DNA of 64,000 nt from Diphasiastrum complanatum. Lineage: Eukaryota > Streptophyta > Lycopodiopsida > Lycopodiales > Lycopodiaceae. The notes under the pieces were generated by a model, which made no database searches, was not told the origin of the DNA, and saw only the letters and a list, made by a program, of their open reading frames with translations. The position numbers and the translations under genes are program-made. The DNA is taken from positions 18,618,668 through 18,682,667 of the forward strand of contig CM055111.1 of assembly GCA_029204225.1 (NCBI GenBank). Reading direction: 5' to 3'. Below are positions 55,536-64,000 of this stretch, piece after piece (position 1 is the stretch's first letter; every line of letters starts with the position of its first letter).

Positions 55536-55802
55536 CCAGAGATAAACATAGTGAAGACAATCAGAGACGTCAAATTCGATGAGAGCAGAACAATGGCCAA
55601 CAATAATCCTGTCAGTTATGAATTCCTTGAAAGACAATACTAGGATCTACGAACCGTGACAGAGAGAGCAGAGGATGAACACTCAGACGAAGTCGCACCT
55701 CATTCGAGCAACGAATCAGATGAAGAAATATTCGCATGCCAGCCTATTGCTACAACACCTGTAAATCGAATTGGTTCTGGACCTAGCAAAACAGATAAAG
55801 AC
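55536..55802 (+). pseudogene. Family A copia fragment: integrase-RT spacer
   Basis: Encodes TIRDVKFDESRTMANNNPVSYE, then after one stop TERAEDEHSDEVAPHSSNES and PVNRIGSGPSKTDKD. It aligns with A1 at about 4520-4810 (RDVRFDESRTMANDDPVSYE, HSSDESEN, PVNQDGSG). It is cut off at 55802, where segmental repeat R begins. Confidence 0.85.
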
Positions 55803-56839
55803 AATAACTGGTTGTCGCATCCAAAATTAGTTCAAGAGCAGGCAAACCTACAACAATCTATGACCGATATGCAGCACTTAAAACAACACTTGTCTGACTT
55901 ACAAGGCACACTTCAAAACAAAGAAATAGAGTGGTAGAAATTACAAGAAGAGGCAAAGGGCTTATTGAAGAACATTGCGGATTTGATAGATCAACTCAAG
56001 CTTAGATGAGATTACGTGCAAGTGGATACAAGTCAACACCAACATAGCCAAGCTATGGGAAAGTCAATAGAAAATCAATCCCTGATGGTTGTACCACGTC
56101 GGGCGAAAAGACCTAGAACAAGATTGGGAAGGAAGGTAAACAGCATGTACAAGTCTTTACAGCCTTGGATACATCAACGCAACATCGAACATGCATTGAA
56201 TATTGACTATTTGTTCTTGTCAAAGGTGGATATCACAACAGAAGAGTGAGATGAGCCATGGGAGCTATGTGAGTTATATGAGTTCTGGCAGAATTTGGAG
56301 TTGAAAGAACAAACGATTTTGGCTTGGGCATTCTTACAAGGCTGGATGAAGATATATATATATGAAGTCGAACATGCCTTAATGATACATAATGACTTGC
56401 ACTATCAAACCATTAAGAAGTGCACAAGGTTTACAACATGTGCAACAAGATCTTGTAACAAGTTTGATGCGGTGTATGCTACGGTGGCAAGGCATATAAA
56501 TATCACATACCCATTATTATGGCAGCTATATTATTGATGAGAAGAGGGTTTCCAAGAGCAAAATCGACAAAGCAACTCAGAATTTCCACACTCACGGCGC
56601 TTTCCAATTCATGGACTTTGTTGTGATTGCTATACAACAGACACGGGAGTTGTTTGTCTACAAACGCTATACGATGATAACCACTGAATGGCTGGAGAAG
56701 ACAATGCTAATAGACAACGGTTAGTATCCAGTGTTATGGATGAAAAACAAAATCTGCTGCTCCAACCTATTTGGCATGGACTAGCCATGCTAGTACCAGA
56801 AATACGAAACTGGACATCGTCGCAACTGCAACAACATTG
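55803..56839 (+). repeat. Segmental repeat R, copy 2 (H3-fusion paralogue fragment R2)
   Basis: Nearly identical to 28875-29887 and in the same orientation. It has the same coding landmarks (coiled coil LHPKLVQEQANLQQS-type start, RRAKRPRTRLGRK, NIDYLFLSK, EFWQNLELKEQ, FVVIAIQQT) and the same internal stops. It has an extra short segment before EFWQN that shifts the frame. It lacks the coiled-coil part upstream of 28875 present in R1; instead family A sequence is fused to its left edge. Confidence 0.85.
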
Positions 56840-57710
56840 CCCAATGTCATTTTTAAACTTAGAGATCACTTTTTAGAGTTGGGTCCAAATTGGGATTCAC
56901 ATGAATCTTGTGATTTCTAATGTACTTTTTGTGGACCCTTGGATCAAGTTGGGTCCAAGATGAATGGTTAGGATCATTGTGAATATTAGCCAATAAGATT
57001 GAGAGGCAAGGGCTTTCCCCATTTTATAAAAAGACACCATTTGTACACTATTTCCATGCTTAATGAGAAGGAGGAAACTCTATCATTTTTGGAAGAGAAG
57101 CATCCTCATTTTCTATTCACTACTTGCTATTGCTCTTGGTTGTATTTTCTATTGCTTTCTATTTCCATGTTTTATTGTTTGCCATAGTGAATGTTTTTCC
57201 ATTAGCAAGCATAAGGAGCATTTGAGCTAACCTCCACCCTCACTCTCTTTCTCTCTATTTCTCTTCTCTTCTCAATCTCTTCTTCTCCATCCCTTCCCTT
57301 CAACCAAAACTATGATGAATGTTAGTGTAGAGGAGTAGAGTTAAAGAGGAGTAGTATAGTGGTGAGTAGAGTTAAGGGAGAAAGTAGGAAATTAACTAAA
57401 AGTAGCATCTATGCATAGTTAGGCACCTATCTAGTGATCTAACCTTTGTTGACAGGCAGAAGGGCTATACTACGAAAGATCTTCGACCCCACATTGAGAC
57501 CATGACAAAATTCTACTATAACATGTCTAGCCACTTAAGGGACAGGCTGGGACACTTTTACAGAGGCAACTATATGCTGATTTTTTGCTAATAACCGGGT
57601 TTTACATGTCGATTTTTTATAGTTTTGAAAAAAGAAATCTCAACATTAGTCCGATTTTCCGTGCAAAAATATCGACTAATAGTGTGGATCCGAAAATAGC
57701 ATAAAATAAG
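56840..57710. other. Unassigned spacer with pyrimidine-rich patch
   Basis: A CT-rich stretch (57236-57306) and AT-rich sequence; no gene. The last five bases before the B2 LTR (57706-57710, ATAAG) would be one copy of the target duplication, but the partner is beyond the window. Confidence 0.4.
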
Positions 57711-58365
57711 TGTGAAAATTGTCAACATTTCCTAGCTAGTTTGAGGCCTAAATTGGCTAAAATTGTAAATAGTTTTGGTTCTGGAGTTTCACACGTGTGA
57801 ACCAGGCCACAATGTTTTTATTTACTGTATTTTTTCAGTATGATGAAGTGTCAAACTTCATACCCTTCAAAATGAGACCATTTTGATGTATTTTGGTCAT
57901 ATAAGCCATTTTTAGCTATTTTTCCTATATAGGGAATATCTAGGGTCAAGTACCTTCTAGAGAGAGGAGAGAGAGTCATCTTCCTCATCCATAAATAGTA
58001 GGGAAGTCGTGGAGAACAGGTTGGAGAAACCTTTTGTATGCTTCATTGAGATCAATAGATCATTGTCATTGTTTCTTCCTCCATTGAGAGCATTGTTGTG
58101 TGTATTGTCTTCAAGCTATTGTGTATGATCTTAGGTGCTTTCCAAAAGTGATAGGCTGATGTATTATGGACTGTATAATGCTATTTTGGGCCGCACTTGA
58201 TGTTTATGGAAGTTTCCATTTGTGATAAATGCTTTTTGATCAAGTTCTTTGCATTCTAGGTAGCATAGAATGTGTTGCCAATTCCTAGCTTATGTAGTTT
58301 GGAGTGCAAGCATTCAAGCCAATGATCTTGGAGTTTAGATCCACTTAGGATCTGTATTTTTCACA
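57711..58365 (+). repeat. B2 5' LTR
   Basis: Starts TGTGAAAATTGTCAAC and ends ATTTTTCACA. Candidate TATA boxes are TATATAGG (57926-57933) and ATAAATAG (57991-57998). The palindrome TTCACACGTGTGAA is at 57788-57801, upstream of both. Confidence 0.95.
57788..57801 (+). promoter_or_regulatory. 14-bp palindrome with CACGTG core (B2 LTR)
   Basis: TTCACACGTGTGAA, identical to the B1 palindrome but located 77 bp from the LTR start instead of 438. Confidence 0.6.
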
Positions 58366-58377
58366 TGGTATCAGAGC
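58366..58377 (+). other. B2 primer binding site
   Basis: TGGTATCAGAGC directly after the LTR, a perfect match to the tRNA-iMet complement. Confidence 0.95.
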
Positions 58378-59537
58378 TGGTTGGCTTCTATTTACAGTAA
58401 GTATTCCATTTTTGGTGATATTTGGATGTTTGATCAAGTTCTAGCATGATTTTGCATTGCTTTGTTGATCAAATCTTACTAACCTTTGTTTTGTGAGTTG
58501 AACTTGTGGATCAAAAGCATATTTCAGGTCTATTGAAGATCAGAGGCTGAAAAGAAACTATTTTGGATCAGATCATAACACCTAATCATTTGTTATTGTG
58601 AGGCTTGTGCATATTCAATACTAATAATGTTCTTTTCAATCCTATTGTTGACAATCTCCATTCTTGGATGAACACTCTCCTTAAGTGGATGAAACTTCTC
58701 CTTAAGTGGATGACAAATGCTCTTTTGAGTGAGTTGTAATTCTCCTAAAGGCTGAGCAAAGCTCCCATTTGGATGAAAGATCCCCTTTTTTGGGTGAACA
58801 TATTGCAAGCTCCATTGTGAAGAGCATATTGTAAAGATTGTCATCAATTTTGGCATAAATTTTGGTGTACTTTGTTGAGCATGTAAGTAACTCTCCTTAT
58901 GTAATTTGATTGGAGCATTTGCTGGAAGGTGTTAACCATTATGCAAGTGTGTTTTCAGGTTCTTAACAGGTTGAGGAACATTCTCATGTGAAGTGATCTT
59001 AGATCTACATCTAAACACCAAGATTTGACAAGATAGTGAAGCTAGTCTTGTGATTCACTAAGTGTGCTCATTCATTCACCTCTAAATCTTGTATTTATCA
59101 CTTGCTGGAGTTTATAAACTTTTAGAAGTGTGGTTTACATGTGGTTTTACAGGTTGAATCAATATCTTAGTGTGTTGATCATATGTTGATCAAGTTTGTT
59201 CATTACTAGGTAATCTTGGCATCCTAGTTTTGGGTATTTTCTAAGAATGCAAGTAACTCTTCACACCATAACTTGATTTGGTCACTTGCTGGAAAGTTTG
59301 AGAGCTTAAGCAAGAGTGTGTTCAGGTTGGTTTGATTTTGTAATCCATTCTTAGTGTGTGCAAAGTGTTGCATGTGTTTCAATCTTCCTTTCTATGCTTG
59401 GAAACCATCTAGGTTCAAGATAGAAGTGTTTTAGGGTCCTAAATCTTCATAGATCTCTTTATCTATCATTTGTTGAGAGAAAAGTGAGTGCTAAGTGCTT
59501 TAGGACAGAACCTAAAAGTTGAAGAAACATTAGAATC
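58378..59537 (+). other. B2 leader with degenerate internal repeats
   Basis: A 1160-bp untranslated leader, twice as long as in B1. A loosely repeated module (GCAAGTAACTCT... TTGCTGGA... CAGGTT) appears around 58880-58980, 59060-59160 and 59247-59335. Each copy ends in a sequence resembling a 3' splice site, and GTAAGT at 58398 could be a donor. Confidence 0.5.
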
Positions 59538-62500
59538 ATGGCTTCCAATGGTGGGATCATGCTAGAGTCTAGTGAAAGGTTGAGTTCATCAAACTACTCT
59601 ACTTGGAAAGTGAGGATGGAGTCCTTACTTGAGTTGAATGAACTCATGGACATAGTTGCAGAAATTGAAGAGAGACCTCTCACACTTCAAGAGCAACAAA
59701 GGTTTGATAAGAAGGCCAAAAGGGCTCTTCATATCATTAAAATGAATGTTACAAATGAACTTCTCAAGGAAGTTGGAAAGTGTCAAAGTGCAAGTGAGGC
59801 ATGGAATGCCTTAAAGAAGCTCTTTGAATCAAAGTCCACATCTAGGGTATTGACCCTAAGGAGACAAATATTTTCTAGTAGGCAAAGAGAGGGTGAAAGT
59901 GCTCATGCATTTATCTTGAGAGTTAAGTCCCTAAGTGATGATTTAGCATGCATTGATGAGAACATAAAAGATGGTGAAATAGTCCAAGTTATGTTGAATG
60001 GTTTGCTAAATGAACATGCTAACCTTGTGCAAAGTTTTGCCATTCAAAGAGTCTTGCCAAGTGTGGTTGACTTGCAAGAAATCTTATTGGCTGAAGAACA
60101 TAGGTTGCAATCAAAGCTTGATGGTGCATCCTTGCAAGGTGGAGGTGAAGAGGCTTTATTCACAAAAGGCAAATTCAAGGGCAAAGGTAAAGGCAAAGGG
60201 AAATGGTCCAAAGGTGGTAACTTTGATCATGATGATCACTCTTCCTCTTCCTCTTCTACTAAGAACAATAAGTCAAAGTTCAAGTGCTTTTATTGTGGGA
60301 TAAAAGGTCATTTTGCAAATGAATGTTATAAGAAGAAAAGAGAGCAAGGAGAGAGGCAAGGAAATCTTACAATAGATGAGGAAGAACATAACACATGTGA
60401 ATCACTTGTTATGACTTCAAGTTTGTTAGCCAACATAGATGATAATGATCCTTGGTGGATTGATAGTGGAGCCTCATCTCACATGACAAGACATAAGGAA
60501 TACTTTACATCCTTATTGTCTTATGAGGGAGAAGGTAACATCATCTACACTGCAAATGATGGTCAATGTGACATCAAAGGCATAGGCACTATTCCTATTT
60601 CCCTTTCAACAAATAGGAAAGCAAATCTTGAAAATGTCTTGTACATTCCTTCAATCACTAAGAATTTGCTTAGTGTAAGTCAAATGATTGACAAAGGACT
60701 TGATGTGGAGTTCATTGGAGATGCATGTTTGATAAGTAAATGTGGATCCTTGATTGCTCAAGGTAGGAGGCATGGTAAACTTTTCAAGCTTGATGCATGT
60801 GTGATCTCTAATCATGAAGGATGTATGGCTAGGGAGCAATTGACAAACCAAGAAGTTTGGCACAAGAGGTTGGGCCATCCCAACTTCAAATCTTTGGAGG
60901 TAATGGCAAAGAAAGAGCTTGTTCTTGGTCTCCCTAAAAGTCTTGTTGCAAACAATAGTGTTTGTGAACATTGTGCCTTGTCCAAATCTCATAGACTTGC
61001 TTATTCTAGATCTACTTCTAGATCTAAAGAAGTTTTTCAACTTGTGCATTCTGATATTCATTCTTCTAGTACAACTAGCAATGGTGGGGCAAAGATGTAT
61101 GCAACTTTCATTGATGACTTTAGTAGGTATACTTGGATCTATCTTCTTAAAAGTAAGGATGAAGTGTTTGCTGCATTTGTCAAGTTCAAGAATGAAATGG
61201 AAAACCAATTCAATACAAAGATCAAATGCTTAAGATCTGATAATGGAGGGGAATACACCTCAAATAGGTTCAAAGACTTTTGTATAGCACATGGGATTAA
61301 GAGGGAGATGTCTAGTCCTAGGACTCCACAACAGAATGGAGTGGCCGAGAGGAAGAATAGAACCCTTTGTGAATGTGCCAAGGCAATGAGACTACATGCT
61401 AATCTTGCTAAGTCTTTTTGGGGGGAAGCTTTAGCATGTGCTAACTATCTATGTAATAGATGGACAAGTGCTTCCTTGGATGGTAAAACTCCTCATGAGG
61501 TTCTTTATGGTAGAAGGCCGAGTGTCAAGCATTGTAGGATCTTTGGATGTACATGTTTTGTCAATATCACACTTGATGATAGAACTAAAGAAGATCCTTC
61601 ATCAAAGAAGGGTGTGTTTGTTGGCTATAGTGAAGTAAGCAAGGCTTACAAAGTGTACATTCCTTCTACAAAGAAAGTTGTCATAAGTAGGGATGTCATC
61701 TTTCATGAAGAGAATGTTTCCAATGTTGTTGATGTTGATGTTGATGTGCCTACTAATCATCATGATGTGCAAGATGTCTTGGATGAAGATGGAGATGCCA
61801 CTCCAAAGCAAACTTCAAGGAAGACTCAAAGGCAAAGGGCTAAGCCATCAAGGCTAACCTATGATGAAAAAGGAAAGCAAGTGGTGGACAACTCTAACTT
61901 TGCTTTTCTTACCTCTTTTGATGAACCAACTTGTGTAGGTGAAGCAATTCAAAAGAAGGAATGGATCCAAGCCATGGATCATGAGCATCAAGCACTCATC
62001 AAAAGCAACACATGGAGGTTGGTAAAGCTTCCAAAGGACAAGAAGGCAATTGGTTGTAAGTGGATCTTCAAGATCAAGACAAATCAAGATGGATCAATCA
62101 ACAAGTACAAGGCAAGGTTGGTGGCAAAGGGGTATGCTCAAGAATATGGTATTGACTATGATGAGACCTTTGCACCCGTGGCAAAGATGGTAACTATTCG
62201 AATCCTAATCTCTCTTGCAACTCTTTATGATTGGGATATGTGGCAAATGGATGTTACTAATGCCTTCTTGAATGGTGATCTTGAAGAAGATATTTACATG
62301 GAGCAACCCGAGGGCTATGTTTCACATGATGAGCCTAATCATGTGTGCTATCTCCAAAAGAGTTTGTATGGGCTAAAGCAAGCACCAAGGAGTTGGTATG
62401 CTAAGCTCAATTCCTTCTTACTTTCTCAAAACTTTGTTATGAGTGAGTATGATCATTCTCTCTACTTTAGATTGAATGAAAATGATATCACTTTACTTTT

Positions 62501-63492
62501 GATCTATGTTGATGACATTATCTTAAGTGGTGGTAACAATCTAGATATAGATGAAATCAAGATGGCACTCAAAAGAGAGTTTGAAATTCAAGATCTTGGT
62601 AAACTTCATTATATCTTAGGAATAGAGATTATTAGAACTTCTAAATCTACATTCATATGTCAAGAAAAGTATGTTAACTCTATTCTAAAAAGGTTTCATA
62701 TGGAAGATTGTAAAGTTGTTTCTACTCCTATGGAATCAAATGTAAAGCTAACTACAAGAAGTAATGAAAGATCCTTCAAGGACATTACTCTCTATAGAAA
62801 GCTAATAGGATCTCTTATATGGTTAACCATCACAAGACCTGATCTAAGCTTTGTGGTTGGTAAACTAAGTCAATTTATGCAAGATCCTAGTGAGGCTCAT
62901 TGGAAGCTAGGAAAGAGAGTACTTAGATACATCTCGGGATCTAGAGATTTTGGCATCTTGTATGGAGGTACTACACCTAACCTTTGTGGATTTTCAGATT
63001 CAGATTTTGCAGGTGATCAAATGGATAGGAAGTCAACAAGTGCCTTTGCAATCTATCTTGGAGATGGAGTGGTCTCATGGCTATCAAAGAAGCAACCAAC
63101 TATCTCTCTATCTTCCACCGAAGCCGAGTACAAGGCATTAACAACATGCACCAAGGAGATTCTTTGGATCAAGAGGATGTTATTGGATCTTCACTTGCTG
63201 GAACCAGAGAAGACTCCAATCATACTTTGTGATAACCTTTCAGCCCAAAGCTTGGCAAGCAATCCTGTTTTTTCATGCAAGGAGCAAGCACATTGAGATT
63301 GCTCACCATTTTGTGAGAGATCAAGTCATTGCCAAAGAGGTGGAGCTTCAACATGTCTCTTCAAAGGAGTGTGTGGCTGATATCTTCACCAAACCATTGG
63401 GAAAGGACCTATATTTAATGCATAGATCTAATCTTGGAATGTGCTCAAAGACTATGTTGAAACTAGCATCCAATGTTGAAGAGGGAGTGTGA
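59538..63492 (+). pseudogene. Gag-Pol polyprotein of B2, one frameshift in RNase H
   Basis: The open frame runs 1252 codons from ATG 59538 (AATCATGGC) to 63296. UBN2 Gag includes NYSTWKVRMESLL. The CCHC knuckle CFYCGIKGHFANEC starts at residue 250. Protease has DSG at Asp309, integrase has its first Asp at 506 plus SDNGGEY and NGVAERKN, RT has YVDD at 990-993, and RNase H has SDSDFAGD and SLSSTEAEYKAL. At 63268-63273 a run of six T replaces the TTTTCC seen in B1, adding one base. The final ~66 codons (HARSKHIEIAHHFVRDQ to EEGV) are therefore in another frame, ending with TGA at 63490-63492 inside the LTR. Everything before this is intact, so the truncation removes only the RNase H tail. Confidence 0.95.
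63478..63487 (+). other. B2 polypurine tract
   Basis: GAAGAGGGAG, identical to B1, immediately before the 3' LTR. Confidence 0.9.
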
Positions 63493-64000
63493 AAATTGTC
63501 AACATTTCCTAGCTAGTTTGAGGCCTAAATTGGCTAAAATTGTAAATAGTTTTGGTTCTGGAGTTTCACACGTGTGAACCAGGCCACAATGTTTTTATTT
63601 ACTGTATTTTTTCAGTATGATGAAGTGTCAAACTTCATACCCTTCAAAATGAGACCATTTTGATGTATTTTGGTCATATAAGCCATTTTTAGCTATTTTT
63701 CCTATATAGGGAATATCTAGGGTCAAGTACCTTCTAGAGAGAGGAGAGAGAGTCATCTTCCTCATCCATAAATAGTAGGGAAGTCGTGGAGAACAGGTTG
63801 GAGAAACCTTTTGTATGCTTCATTGAGATCAATAGATCATTGTCATTGTTTCTTCCTCCATTGAGAGCATTGTTGTGTGTATTGTCTTCAAGCTATTGTG
63901 TATGATCTTAGGTGCTTTCCAAAAGTGATAGGCTGATGTATTATGGACTGTATAATGCTATTTTGGGCCGCACTTGATGTTTATGGAAGTTTCCATTTGT
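63488..64000 (+). repeat. B2 3' LTR, truncated by window end
   Basis: The first 513 bp match the 5' LTR without differences that I can see. The remaining ~142 bp and right target duplication lie outside the window. Confidence 0.95.

Larger units (their letters stand above)
57711..64000 (+). mobile_element. Ty1/copia retrotransposon B2, young, right end outside window
   Basis: Same architecture as B1: 655-bp 5' LTR, PBS, long leader, Gag-Pol, polypurine tract and a 3' LTR of which 513 bp are present. The visible LTR parts look identical, so the insertion is recent. The LTR sequence is unrelated to that of B1 apart from the terminal bases and the CACGTG palindrome, while the polyproteins are clearly similar throughout. 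One frameshift in RNase H is the only coding defect seen. Confidence 0.93.

Overview
This is a gene-poor stretch of a nuclear plant genome. The evidence is a set of Ty1/copia retrotransposons primed by initiator tRNA-Met (PBS TGGTATCAGAGC), a DUF4216-type CACTA transposase remnant, a plant-type EamA (drug/metabolite) transporter exon, spliceosomal introns, long GA/CT microsatellites and AT-rich spacers. I see no bacterial, plasmid or CRISPR features. The lineage within land plants cannot be fixed from the sequence.

Layout. 1.4-7.0 kb and 25.05-28.49 kb hold the two halves of a nested pair of old copia elements (family A). The outer element starts at 1367 and is interrupted inside reverse transcriptase at 5335 by the inner element. 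The other insertion junction, with the same 5-bp target duplication (CAACC/GGTTG), lies 20.7 kb away on the opposite strand (26040-26044), so the locus has been inverted or rearranged. 10.9-15.35 kb is a degenerate copia of another lineage (C). 16.65-18.65 kb (minus) is a broken gene joining a histone H3-like fold, a basic linker, a coiled coil and an unrecognised C-terminal domain. A paralogue of its distal part occurs twice more (28.5-30.1 and 55.8-56.9 kb), each time next to family A debris. 19.1-22.5 kb contains unrecognised reading frames, one with a clean intron. 23.5-25 kb has a tRNA-like insertion with a 15-bp target duplication and a minus-strand copia LTR (family B). 30.9-32.8 kb is a decayed family B element interrupted by a CT-rich insert. 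33.1-34.6 kb is a CACTA remnant next to dense GCGTGGAT/ATCCACGC repeats. 36.9-38 kb is tandem and GA repeats. 38-41.3 kb has a SET-domain pseudogene followed by unrecognised frames. 41.9-43.4 kb has Ty3/gypsy and copia (D) fragments.

43,671-49,531 is a complete, young copia element (B1): LTRs of equal length that look identical by eye, TSD AAAAT, and an uninterrupted 1316-residue Gag-Pol. It is inserted in what looks like the 3' LTR of element D. 57,711 to the window end is a second young family B element (B2), with a frameshift in RNase H and a 3' LTR cut by the window edge. Between them are gypsy and copia fragments (50.4-51.4 kb) and the terminal exon of a probable EamA transporter gene (52.66-53.57 kb), the best candidate for an ordinary host gene.

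Most of the window is therefore layers of retrotransposon insertion and decay. The least conventional item is the H3-like fusion family.
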